Shown here: positions 16,604 through 25,193 of the stretch, one piece after another
How positions within the stretch are numbered: position 1 is the stretch's first letter
How the letters are laid out: each line of letters begins with the position of its first letter
Assembly: GCA_948467735.1 (NCBI GenBank)
Contig: CAOKFN010000005.1
Location: 62,001 to 126,000, forward strand
Length of the DNA stretch: 64,000 bases
Reading direction: 5' to 3'
From: an uncultured bacterium
GTDB lineage: Bacteria > Bacillota > Clostridia > Lachnospirales > Lachnospiraceae
Notes under the pieces: generated by a model
Databases searched by the model: none
What the model was told of the DNA's origin: nothing
Seen by the model: the letters and a program-made list of their open reading frames with translations, nothing else
Program-made: the position numbers and the translations under genes

Positions 16604-18097
16604 ATGAAATGTCCCAACTGTGGATCGGAAATGGCCGAAGGAAGCTTATATTGTGAAAAATGCGGCGAAGATATCCATATCGTACCTGATTTTGAACCTG
16701 AGCTGGAGCGAAATATAGAACAGACCATACATACGATTCTGGAGGAACTGCATGAGGACAGGGCGGACGCGCAGAAGCCAAAAGACATAAAACAGGAGAA
16801 AACAAATAAGGCGCAGAAGAAAAAGCGGCGCGGGAAGGCGGTACTGGCGGTCGGGATACTGGCGGTCTTGACGGCGGGAACAGCCGCATGGTCTGTGTAT
16901 GGATATTATTCCATAGATTATCAGGTAAACAGGGCGATGAAGTATGTCGCGGCAGGAAGATATGATAAGGCGATTTCCTGCTATAATCGGGCCTTGGAGC
17001 TTGACGGCAGTAATATAGGAAGCGGGTATTCTGTGGAAGACGGGCGTTCCATAGAGCTTATTTTTGAACTGGCGGAGGTATATCGGCTTAAGAATAATAA
17101 AATTGAATATGAATATCTCCTTCGGGAGATTATTAAGGACCCGAAGGCAACGGCAGAACAGCTGGAAGGCGCTTATGATAAGCTGATTGCCATATATCGC
17201 GCCAGAGGAGACTATCTGACAATCAACGAGCTGCTGCTGGGGAGCAATAATGAAAATTTGATTTCTACTTACCAAAGTTACATAGCGAGAGAGCCGGAAT
17301 TCAGCGTGAAGGAGGGATACTATACAAGCATACAGCCTTTGAAACTCACGGCTGTCGGAACCGGGAAGATATATTATACCATGGACGGAACGGTTCCCAC
17401 GGAAGACAGCGTTCCATATACGGCGCCTATTATACTTGAAAACGGGGATTATGTGGTGTCTGCATATTTTGTGAATGACAGAGGAATTGCCAGCGATATT
17501 GTGTCAAAGGAATATCATATTGAAAATGATGAAATTCCTCCGCCGGAACTAAACGCCATGAGCGGCGAATACTATTTTCCGTTAAATATAGAAGTTACAA
17601 GCGATGATGACAATGTGTATTATACCACGGATGGAACGGAGCCTACGCATTTTTCAAATGCATACACAGGACCCATACCAATGCCCCTTGGCAAATCAAT
17701 TTTCAAATTTGCAAAAATTGTGGAGGGCGTGACGGGAACCGTGGCGGAGAGGACATATATATTAACCATGAATACGGATTTAACTCCGGAGCAGGCAGTG
17801 GCTTCGGTGGTTGACTATTCCATGCGGACAGGCAAGATATACGATGAGGACGGTCATTTTGACGATTCAGGTTCTTCCTACTGCTATGAGTATCAATATG
17901 TGACAAATATCAATCATATGGATGATTTCTATGTGATAGCGGAGATTTTCCGGGGGGCGGACGGTTCCCTCACCAAAACGGGGAATCATTTTGCTGTCAA
18001 CGCTTATACCGGGGAGCTATTTCGGCTGCAGCAGGATAATCGCAGCAGGTGGGAGTTGCTTGTAATTGAAGAGCCGATAGCGGATGAGGAGGATTGA
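16604..18097 (+). CDS. Membrane protein: zinc ribbon, TPR-like region and two chitobiase-C-terminal-like domains
   Basis: 497 residues from the ATG at 16604 (AGGTGG upstream; a GTG at 16586 is an alternative). It opens with the zinc ribbon MKCPNCGSEM...YCEKCG. A basic stretch and a single membrane helix (about residues 80-105) follow. Next is a TPR-like region (AAGRYDKAISCYNRALELDG), then two CHB_HEX_C_1-type beta domains with the typical YYTMDGTVPTEDSVPY and YYTTDGTEPTHFSNAY motifs. The last 100 residues are unassigned. The topology suggests a cytoplasmic ribbon and an external beta-sandwich stalk. It probably shares a transcript with the small ORF and nfnA downstream. Role unknown. Confidence 0.8.
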   Translation: MKCPNCGSEMAEGSLYCEKCGEDIHIVPDFEPELERNIEQTIHTILEELHEDRADAQKPKDIKQEKTNKAQKKKRRGKAVLAVGILAVLTAGTAAWSVYGYYSIDYQVNRAMKYVAAGRYDKAISCYNRALELDGSNIGSGYSVEDGRSIELIFELAEVYRLKNNKIEYEYLLREIIKDPKATAEQLEGAYDKLIAIYRARGDYLTINELLLGSNNENLISTYQSYIAREPEFSVKEGYYTSIQPLKLTAVGTGKIYYTMDGTVPTEDSVPYTAPIILENGDYVVSAYFVNDRGIASDIVSKEYHIENDEIPPPELNAMSGEYYFPLNIEVTSDDDNVYYTTDGTEPTHFSNAYTGPIPMPLGKSIFKFAKIVEGVTGTVAERTYILTMNTDLTPEQAVASVVDYSMRTGKIYDEDGHFDDSGSSYCYEYQYVTNINHMDDFYVIAEIFRGADGSLTKTGNHFAVNAYTGELFRLQQDNRSRWELLVIEEPIADEED

Positions 18098-18099
18098 AA

Positions 18100-18204
18100 T
18101 TGTCAGGAGGATATTTCGGCAATGGCAATGGCGGCAGTTTCAGCCTGCAGCATATCATGCCGCCGGGGGGCGTCCGTAGAAAGTCGAAGCCTGCAGGAAA
18201 TTAG
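18100..18204 (+). CDS. Small TTG-start ORF, 34 residues
   Basis: TTG at 18100 stands 7 bases after a strong GAGGAGG (18086-18092) that lies in the end of the preceding gene; the stop is at 18202-18204. The peptide begins with Gly/Asn/Ser-rich SGGYFGNGNGGSFSLQH and continues through IMPPGG to a basic tail RRKSKPAGN. No family recognised. The ribosome site and tight spacing to the upstream stop argue for translation; the length and low complexity argue for caution. Confidence 0.45.
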   Translation: MSGGYFGNGNGGSFSLQHIMPPGGVRRKSKPAGN

Positions 18205-18301
18205 GCTTTGGGGCTGTCTGCGGGTTCAATGAGGAATAGCCGGACTGTCAAGCAGCGCTTGTTTAATAGAGTGATTGGAAACAGGAAGAGAGAGGTGGAT
18301 T

Positions 18302-19180
18302 ATGTATAAGATTGTAAAGAAATGCGAACTTGCCGCCAACATTTATTTGATGGATGTGGAGGCCAAAAGAGTGGCGAAATCATGCCAGCCGGGGCAATTT
18401 GTGATTGTGCGCATGGACGCGGAGGGAGAGAGGATCCCGCTTACCATCTGTGATTATGACAGGGAGCGGGGGACGGTGACTATTGTGTTCCAGACTGTGG
18501 GCGCGGGCACGCAGATGATGGCGGAGCTAGAGGAAGGGGATTGCTTTCATGATTTTGTGGGGCCGCTGGGCTGTCCCTCCGAGCTGGTGAAGGAAAGCCC
18601 CGAAGAGCTGAAAAAGAAAAAAATTCTCTTTGTGGCAGGGGGCGTGGGCGCGGCGCCCGTGTATCCTCAGGTAAAATGGCTTCATGAACATGGAGTGGCC
18701 GCGGACGTCATCGTGGGAAGCAAGACCAAAAGTCTGCTGATATTGGAGAAGGAGATGGAGGCCGCGGCGGGGAATCTATACGTCACCACGGACGACGGCT
18801 CCTATGGCAGAAGCGGCATGGTCACACAAACCATCAAAGATTTGGTGGGAGAAGGGAAGCAGTATGACGTATGCATTGCCATCGGCCCCATGATTATGAT
18901 GAAATTTGTCTGCCTGCTGACCAAAGAGCTCGGCATTCCTACGGTTGTAAGTTTGAACCCCATTATGGTGGACGGTACGGGAATGTGCGGAGCCTGTCGA
19001 GTGACCGTGGACGGAAAGGTAAAATTTGCCTGTGTGGACGGCCCGGAGTTTGACGGTCATGGGGTGAATTTTGACGAAGCCATGAGGCGGCAGACCCTCT
19101 ATAAGACCGAGGAGGGCAGGGCAATGCTCAAGCAGCAGGAGGGCGACACACATCATGGCGGCTGCGGACAGTGCGAGTAG
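18302..19180 (+). CDS. nfnA: NfnA-type ferredoxin-NADP reductase subunit (FAD/NAD, 2Fe-2S)
   Basis: Small subunit of the electron-bifurcating NADH-dependent ferredoxin:NADP oxidoreductase. 292 residues from the ATG at 18302, after GAGAGAGGTGG. The N-terminal FAD-binding barrel has IPLTICDYD, then the NAD-binding fold with FVAGGVGAAPVYPQ. The C-terminal cysteine set GTGMCGACRV...FACVDGPEFDGHGV binds the 2Fe-2S cluster. The partner nfnB lies 139 bases downstream on the same strand. Members of this family are also annotated as sulfide dehydrogenase or PyrK-like; the pairing favours Nfn. Confidence 0.9.
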   Translation: MYKIVKKCELAANIYLMDVEAKRVAKSCQPGQFVIVRMDAEGERIPLTICDYDRERGTVTIVFQTVGAGTQMMAELEEGDCFHDFVGPLGCPSELVKESPEELKKKKILFVAGGVGAAPVYPQVKWLHEHGVAADVIVGSKTKSLLILEKEMEAAAGNLYVTTDDGSYGRSGMVTQTIKDLVGEGKQYDVCIAIGPMIMMKFVCLLTKELGIPTVVSLNPIMVDGTGMCGACRVTVDGKVKFACVDGPEFDGHGVNFDEAMRRQTLYKTEEGRAMLKQQEGDTHHGGCGQCE

Positions 19181-19319
19181 AAAATTTAACGCCTGCGGCA
19201 GAACCCTCTTGGCGAAGATTTCCGACGGATGTATCCTTCGGAATCTGCGTACATAGATATTAGAGGCTCTGTCGTCGGCGGCATGACGTAAAGTTGAAAA
19301 TAGAGTATGGAGGATAGAG

Positions 19320-20705
19320 ATGGACGTATTGAAGAAGGTTCCGGTAAGGGAGCAGGACGCGAAGGAGCGCGCCGCCAATTTTGAGGAAGTATGCCTTGGA
19401 TATAATCAGGAGGAGGCGCAGGCTGAGGCATCCAGATGTATCAACTGCAAGAATGCTCAATGTATTAAGGGCTGTCCCGTGGCAATCGATATTCCCGGTT
19501 TTATCGAGAAGGTAAAGGAAGGACAGATTGAGGAAGCATATCAGATTATCAGCCGGTCCAGCGCGCTGCCGGCCGTATGCGGACGTGTGTGCCCTCAGGA
19601 AAGCCAGTGCGAGGGAAAATGCATCCGAGGAATCAAGGGGGAGCCTATTTCCATCGGCAAATTGGAGCGTTTTGCTGCGGACTGGGCAAGAGAGCATGGC
19701 GTCAAGCCCGCGGCGGCTGTCGAGAAGAAGGGGAAAAGCGTGGCTGTCATCGGTTCCGGTCCTGCGGGCCTGACCTGTGCGGGAGATTTGGCGAAGATGG
19801 GATATGATGTGACGATTTTTGAAGCGCTTCATGAGCCGGGCGGGGTTCTGGTCTATGGAATCCCTGAATTTCGTCTGCCCAAAAAAGAGGTGGTTGCAAA
19901 AGAAATTGAGAATGTAAAGGCTTTGGGCGTGAAAATTGAGACCAATGTGGTGGTGGGAAAGTCCGTCACCATTGACGAGCTGATACAGGAAGAAGGTTTT
20001 GAGGCTGTGTTCATCGGCTCCGGCGCCGGACTCCCGAAATTTATGGGGATTCCCGGCGAGAACTCCAACGGGGTTTTTTCCGCCAATGAGTATCTGACCA
20101 GAAGCAATTTGATGAAAGCTTTTGACGAGAACTCCAATACTCCTATTATGCGCAGTAAAAAGGCTGCTGTGGTGGGCGGCGGCAATGTGGCTATGGATGC
20201 GGCCAGAACCGCACTGCGTCTGGGCGCGGAGGTGCATATTGTCTATCGCCGCAGCGAGGAGGAGCTTCCCGCCAGAGTGGAGGAAGTGCATCATGCCAAG
20301 GAGGAAGGCATTATTTTCGACCTTCTGACAAACCCCACGGAAATTCTTGCGGATGAAAAGGGCTGGGTGAGGGGCATGAAATGTATCAGGATGGAGCTGG
20401 GAGAGCCGGATGCTTCCGGACGCAGGCGCCCGGTGGAAATTCCCGGATCCGAGTTCACTATGGAAGTGGATACCGTGATTATGTCCCTTGGCACTTCGCC
20501 CAATCCGTTGATTTCTTCTACCACGGAAGGACTGGAGACAAACAAGTGGAAATGTATTGTAGCCGACGAAGCCAACGGCCAGACCAGCAAGGAAGGCGTT
20601 TATGCCGGAGGAGACGCCGTGACAGGAGCCGCAACCGTAATTCTGGCTATGGGCGCGGGCAGGGCGGCAGCGAAAGGAATAGACGAATATTTAAGCGGGA
20701 AGTAA
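19320..20705 (+). CDS. nfnB: NfnB / GltA-type NADPH oxidoreductase subunit
   Basis: Large subunit of NfnAB, homologous to the small subunit of glutamate synthase. 461 residues. N-terminal cysteine sets for two 4Fe-4S clusters: CINCKNAQCIKGCPV and CGRVCPQESQCEGKC. Then an FAD Rossmann motif VIGSGPAGLTCAGDLA (about residues 141-156) and a second dinucleotide motif VVGGGNVAMDAARTA for NADPH. The C-terminal GVYAGGDAVTGAATVI is typical. The ATG follows GGAGGATAGAG. With nfnA it would couple NADH and reduced ferredoxin to NADP reduction in the cytoplasm. No large glutamate synthase subunit is nearby, which supports the Nfn assignment. Confidence 0.92.
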   Translation: MDVLKKVPVREQDAKERAANFEEVCLGYNQEEAQAEASRCINCKNAQCIKGCPVAIDIPGFIEKVKEGQIEEAYQIISRSSALPAVCGRVCPQESQCEGKCIRGIKGEPISIGKLERFAADWAREHGVKPAAAVEKKGKSVAVIGSGPAGLTCAGDLAKMGYDVTIFEALHEPGGVLVYGIPEFRLPKKEVVAKEIENVKALGVKIETNVVVGKSVTIDELIQEEGFEAVFIGSGAGLPKFMGIPGENSNGVFSANEYLTRSNLMKAFDENSNTPIMRSKKAAVVGGGNVAMDAARTALRLGAEVHIVYRRSEEELPARVEEVHHAKEEGIIFDLLTNPTEILADEKGWVRGMKCIRMELGEPDASGRRRPVEIPGSEFTMEVDTVIMSLGTSPNPLISSTTEGLETNKWKCIVADEANGQTSKEGVYAGGDAVTGAATVILAMGAGRAAAKGIDEYLSGK

Positions 20706-20719
20706 TCCTTTGCGCCCAT

Positions 20720-20772
20720 AGCCTGCCGTGGGCGCGGGGGAAATGAAATATTTAGTCGGCAGGCTGTTCTTT
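20720..20772 (+). terminator. Possible terminator after nfnB
   Basis: AGCCTGCC (20720-20727) pairs with GGCAGGCT (20758-20765), followed by GTTCTTTTC. An overlapping alternative stem GCGCCCA/TGGGCGC lies at 20712-20735. Weak T-run. Confidence 0.4.
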
Positions 20773-20900
20773 TCACAGGAGGACATACAGGCCTGAGTAC
20801 AAAGTTTAAAACTGCCTTATGCAAAAGGGAAGGCGTTTTATATTGGATGTAACGTTGTCAAAAGAAATTTGCAGACTAAAAAGCAGACGGGGTGGCGTAT

Positions 20901-21200
20901 ATGGTAAAACATATTGTATTATGGAATTTTGCGGCAGGATTTTCTGAAGAGGAGAAGGCGGAAGCCGCAAAAAAGATGGCGGATCTATTGGAACCTATCA
21001 GGAAGCTTGTTCCCGGAGCCGCGGAGATTCAGGTGTTTCGGAATCGGTTTGCATCCAGCAATCGTGAAATCGCGTTGATTTCCACATTTGAAACCGCGGA
21101 AGCGCTGGCGGCATATCAGAACCATCCGGCTCATGTGGAGGCCGGAAAGTATATCAGAAGCGTTACCTGCGACAGAGCCTGCATGGATTATGAATTCTGA
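20901..21200 (+). CDS. Dabb-family (stress-responsive alpha/beta barrel) protein
   Basis: 99 residues from the ATG at 20901 (GGGGTGG 5 bases upstream; a GTG at 20892 is less likely). The family start VKHIVLWNF, the helix EEEKAEAAKKMADLL and ISTFETAEALAAYQNHPAHVEAGKYI match the dimeric ferredoxin-like Dabb fold. Function in bacteria is mostly unknown. It stands alone between nfnB and a zinc-ribbon gene. Confidence 0.85.
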   Translation: MVKHIVLWNFAAGFSEEEKAEAAKKMADLLEPIRKLVPGAAEIQVFRNRFASSNREIALISTFETAEALAAYQNHPAHVEAGKYIRSVTCDRACMDYEF

Positions 21201-21300
21201 CCAAAACAGCGTCCCAATGATGGGCGGGCGGAAACTCCATGCGGAAAACTTCGATAATATGTGATAATGGGATATATTTCACGAAAGAAGGAAATTTGCT

Positions 21301-22023
21301 ATGCCTTGGTGTCCAACGTGTAAAAGCGAGTATAGAGAAGGATTTATGATATGCGCTGACTGCGGCGGTGAGCTTGTGGATGACAAGACCTATGAGAAAT
21401 TGGAAGCCGAGAGGAGAATACAGAAACAGTCAGCAGATGAACTTCAAGCAGCAGATGAGGAACAATTATTTCAAAATATGGCGGATGAAGGACAATTATT
21501 TCAAAATCCGGCGAATGTTGTCCATCCCATATACCGAGACAATTCCCGACGTGCCAGCGAAAACCGTTCTTCCGGATGGATTCTGCTGGTATTGGGAAGT
21601 CTGGGCCTTGCGGGGGTGGGGCTTGGAATCTTGGGCGTGATTCCTTTGAAATTTGGCAATATCTATCTGACATATGGCGTGATGACCGCCATATTTCTAC
21701 TCTTTTTCATAGCGGGTGCTATGTCTATTAAGGATGCCGGAATATTTGAGAAAAAGGCAGAATCGGAGAATTCCCTGAAAGATATTTTATTGGAATGGTG
21801 CAGAGAGAATCTGCATGGAGACGAACTGGACCGACAGATAGGTGCGGAGGAAATTTTAGTGCAGGAGATACTGTATCTGAAACGTTTTGAATGCATCAAA
21901 GGAAAGTTGAACCATCAGTTTGTGAATCTGGAGCAAGGATTTTTGGATAATTTGATAGAAAACTGTGTTTATGATATGGTTTTTGGAGAAATGGGTACTT
22001 CAAAAGAAAAGATTACTTCATGA
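21301..22023 (+). CDS. Zinc-ribbon membrane protein of unknown function
   Basis: 240 residues. N-terminal zinc ribbon MPWCPTCKSEYREGFMICADCG with four cysteines. Then a Gln/Glu-rich segment with an internal duplication (EEQLFQNMADEGQLFQN) and two membrane helices (about residues 96-115 and 120-143). A soluble C-terminal part of about 90 residues follows (LLEWCRENL...EEILVQEILYLKRFECIK). The ATG follows AAGAAGGAAATTTGCT. Same general plan as the zinc-ribbon protein at 16.6 kb but not a close copy. No function assigned. Confidence 0.7.
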   Translation: MPWCPTCKSEYREGFMICADCGGELVDDKTYEKLEAERRIQKQSADELQAADEEQLFQNMADEGQLFQNPANVVHPIYRDNSRRASENRSSGWILLVLGSLGLAGVGLGILGVIPLKFGNIYLTYGVMTAIFLLFFIAGAMSIKDAGIFEKKAESENSLKDILLEWCRENLHGDELDRQIGAEEILVQEILYLKRFECIKGKLNHQFVNLEQGFLDNLIENCVYDMVFGEMGTSKEKITS

Positions 22024-22359
22024 GAAAAGAATTCCTCAATAAAAAGGCGTGGTTTTGTACGAGAAACGGTTTCTGGTCTGGGATGCGTAGAGTAAGCACC
22101 GCCTTTTATACTGCAGACTGCCGAAATTTACAGTAGGGAAATAAGCGGTGGTATCTTATTTTTGGTCTGTAGTCGGGATTTGTGGCAAGTTTTATCAGTG
22201 GGCAGTATAAATTCAAATGAGGCGAGGCCGGACTTGGAGTGCTGCCGTCTGTAAAACAGAGTATGGATTAGAAGACTAAATTCTCAAACATGCATTGGGA
22301 CAGGAAAAAGCATATAATGAACAAAAGAACAAGTGGTAAATCATTGGAGGTTGACATAG
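22024..22359. other. Gap between zinc-ribbon gene and hsdM
   Basis: 336 bases without a gene. It contains AAAAGGCG/CGCCTTTT arms (22038-22106) that may act as a terminator, the MITE-like repeat (separate entry), and a TATAAT at 22313-22318 that is a likely -10 box for hsdM with no good -35. Confidence 0.5.
22107..22209. repeat. MITE-like dispersed repeat, copy A
   Basis: 103 bases bounded by inverted termini TATACTGC (22107-22114) and GCAGTATA (22202-22209). The body is clearly related to 44638-44732: shared blocks GCCGAAATTTACAGTAGG, GGTATCTTAT, GGTCTG and TTTTATC. It has no coding content. Inverted ends plus a second copy 22 kb away suggest a small non-autonomous mobile or palindromic intergenic element. 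Confidence 0.75.
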
Positions 22360-23868
22360 ATGGCTGAGAGGAATACTGCTAACATTGGTTTTGAAAAGCA
22401 GATATGGGATGCTGCCTGTGTTTTATGGGGGCACATTCCTGCAGCAGATTATAGAAAAGTAATCATAGGACTTATTTTCCTGCGTTACATTTCAAGCGCT
22501 TTTGAAAGGAGATATAAAGAACTGATAACGGAAGGCGAAGGTTTCGAGGATGATCCGGACGCATACGAAGAAGAAAATATCTTCTTTGTGCCGGAAAAAG
22601 CCCGCTGGAGCATTATTGCTTCCGCCGCGCATACTCCTGAAATCGGAATGGTAATTGATGATGCGATGCGTGCGATTGAGGCAGATAACAAGAAACTGAA
22701 AAATGTGCTTCCCAAGAATTATGCCAGCCCTGATCTTGACAAAAGAGTTCTCGGCGATGTTGTGGATTTATTTACCAATATGGATATGGGGGACACGGAA
22801 GAAAGCAAGGATCTTCTTGGAAGAACCTATGAATATTGCATTGCGCAGTTTGCCGCATACGAAGGAGTAAAGGGGGGTGAATTTTACACACCGGCAAGTG
22901 TGGTGAAAACCATTGTTGCCGTACTTAAGCCCTTCTCCAACTGCCGAGTATACGATCCTTGCTGTGGTTCCGGCGGAATGTTTGTACAAAGCGCAAAGTT
23001 TATTCAAGCCCACAGCGGCAGGCGCGGTACAATAGCCGTTTATGGTCAGGAATCCAATGCCGATACATGGAAGATGGCAAAGATGAATATGGCCATTCGG
23101 GGTATTGACGCAGATTTCGGACCATATCAGGCCGATACTTTTTTTAATGATTTGCATTCTAATTTGAAAGCTGACTTCATTATGGCAAACCCTCCCTTTA
23201 ATCTCTCGAATTGGGGGCAGGAAAAGCTAAAGGAGGACAAGCGATGGAAATACGGCATACCTCCGGCCGGCAATGCGAACTATGCGTGGATTCAGCATAT
23301 GATTCACCATCTTGCGCCTAACGGGAAGATCGGACTCGTTCTTGCAAACGGTGCGCTTTCGACGCAGTCCGGCGGGGAAGGTGAAATCAGAAAGAAAATT
23401 ATTGAGGACGATTTGATAGAAGGCATCATTGCGATGCCCACGTAGCTTTTCTATAGCGTGACGATTCCGGTAACACTCTGGTTTATCACAAAAAACAAGA
23501 AGCAGAAAGGCAGGACTCTGTTTATCGATGCCCGTAAGATGGGTTTCATGGTTGACCGGAAGCATCGTGATTTTGACGATATAAAAGATATTCAGAAGAT
23601 TGCGGATACTTTTTCTGCTTTCCAACAGGGAACGCTCGAGGATGTAAAGGGATTCTGTGCTGCGGCCTCTCTACAGGATATTGCGAAGCAGGACTACATT
23701 CTTACCCCGGGCCGCTATGTGGGCATCGAGGAACAGGAAGAGGATGGAGAGCCTTTTGAGGAGAAAATGACCCGGCTGACGTCTGAGCTTTCGGGACTGT
23801 TTGTCCGCTCCCATGAATTGGAGGAGGAGATTCGCAGGAAATTGGGGGCGATTGGGTATGAAGTATAA
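22360..23868 (+). pseudogene. hsdM: Type I restriction-modification methyltransferase HsdM, interrupted by an amber codon
   Basis: Modification subunit of a type I R-M system (N6-adenine methyltransferase acting as M2S1). The first 361 codons give an intact N-terminal domain (FEKQIWDAACVLWGHI), SAM motif DPCCGSGG near residue 199 and catalytic NPPF at 277-280. Codon 362 is TAG (23443-23445), in the conserved stretch normally reading MPx(Q/K)LFY. The same frame then continues cleanly to 23868 with LFYSVTIPVTLWFITKNKK and the normal C-terminus, giving 502 codons. One base change (CAG or AAG to TAG) explains this. The protein would be truncated unless the stop is suppressed. HsdS overlaps the end by 11 bases. 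Confidence 0.9.
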
Positions 23869-24952
23869 GTTGTCGGATATTTGTGAGTATGTAAAGGAAA
23901 AAACTTATGTGGCAGGTCTTAATAGAAACACATATATTTCTACAGAGAATATGCTGCCAAATAAATGTGGTATAACTCAAGCGTCATCCCTTCCAGTGCA
24001 GGAGCAGACACAGTCTTTTTCTGCGAATGATGTACTGGTATCCAATATTCGTCCATATTTTAAGAAAATATGGTATGCAGTATTTGATGGTGGATGTTCA
24101 AATGATGTGTTGGTTTTCAGAGCAAAAGAAGGAGTGAATAGTCGCTTCTTATATTATGTTTTGGCGGATGATACTTTTTTTGAATATTCTATGGCAACAT
24201 CAAAGGGGACAAAAATGCCGCGTGGAGATAAAAAGGCTATTATGGAATATGAAGTGCCAGTGTTTTCATATAAAGAGCAGGTGAATATAGCGAGTATTTT
24301 AGCGGTGATTGATAAAAAAATAGAAGCCAATATAAAGATAAACAAGAATTTATCTCAGCAAGTGTCTTCGATTTACCAAGCATGGTTTGAGCAATATATT
24401 CCATTTAACGGAATTTGTCCAGACTCATGGAAACAAGGCACTTTGGGGGATATTGCTGTCATTATGAGCGGAAAGCGTCCGCCAATGAAATCTGTGGAAA
24501 AAACCAATGCGGCAGTTATACCTCTTGTTGGAGCAGCATCAGTAATGGGCTTTACCACTGAGGCCAATCATACCGATAAAATTCTTGTTATAGGTCGAGT
24601 TGGAACTCATGGCGTAGTTCAGCGCTTCAATTCTCCATGTTGGACGTCTGACAATACTTTGGTTATTACAAGCAATCTTTACGAATATACTTATCAAATC
24701 CTTCAAAGAATTGACTATCATGCTATAAATAGAGGATCTACACAACCTCTGATTACTCAAGGCGATATTAACAAAGCTGCTATTCACATTCCGAATAATG
24801 TTATTCTTGAAAAGTTCGAGATTTTTGCATCGCAGCTTATGGCTCAATATGAAGCAAATTTACTGGAGAACAGTAAGCTTGCAGAATTGAGGAATGCTTT
24901 GTTGACAAAGCTGATATCCGGCGAACTTGACGTATCCGCCATCGATATCTAA
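23858..24952 (+). CDS. hsdS: Type I restriction-modification specificity subunit
   Basis: DNA-recognition subunit, 364 residues from the ATG at 23858, which overlaps the end of hsdM (ATGAAGTATAA). It has two target-recognition domains separated by a helical spacer. TRD1 is residues 1-150, with SNIRPYFKKIWYA and FYYVLADD; the spacer is VNIASILAVIDKKIEANIKI. TRD2 begins at WKQGTLGDIAVIMSGKRPP. The final helix (ENSKLAELRNALLTKLISG) is typical. AT content rises across this gene, as is common for hsdS. No inverted repeats or second hsdS suggesting phase-variable shuffling were seen. Without functional HsdM it cannot form an active methyltransferase. Confidence 0.92.
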   Translation: MKYKLSDICEYVKEKTYVAGLNRNTYISTENMLPNKCGITQASSLPVQEQTQSFSANDVLVSNIRPYFKKIWYAVFDGGCSNDVLVFRAKEGVNSRFLYYVLADDTFFEYSMATSKGTKMPRGDKKAIMEYEVPVFSYKEQVNIASILAVIDKKIEANIKINKNLSQQVSSIYQAWFEQYIPFNGICPDSWKQGTLGDIAVIMSGKRPPMKSVEKTNAAVIPLVGAASVMGFTTEANHTDKILVIGRVGTHGVVQRFNSPCWTSDNTLVITSNLYEYTYQILQRIDYHAINRGSTQPLITQGDINKAAIHIPNNVILEKFEIFASQLMAQYEANLLENSKLAELRNALLTKLISGELDVSAIDI

Positions 24953-25048
24953 GCCATCCATAGACTCGAAAACGCCTGCTGCGTTTCCTTGTTACCGCTG
25001 GAATTTACTCTTTCTGCATATTTCCATTTATGATGAGGCGGTAAATTC

Positions 25049-25077
25049 TTGTTTACACAATATTTGTATGGTACAAT
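25049..25077 (+). promoter_or_regulatory. Promoter of the three-gene ABC-3C-like operon
   Basis: TTGTTT (25049-25054), 17 bases, TACAAT (25072-25077), about 115 bases before the first gene. TATAAT also occurs at 25080-25085. This promoter would make the nested operon independent of hsdMS transcription. Confidence 0.6.
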
Positions 25078-25193
25078 GATATAATAACGAAGTATACGCA
25101 ATGAAAGTATAATTTCCTTAAAAACAAAATACCTTTTGTTTTAGCGCTATGAAAAGATAGCTGTGATATCATGACTTCGTGGAGGATTGAATA

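Noticed and set aside
23801..23857. Earlier in-frame start for hsdS
   Set aside because: It would lie deep in hsdM and lacks the family N-terminus; ATG 23858 overlaps the hsdM stop in the usual way.
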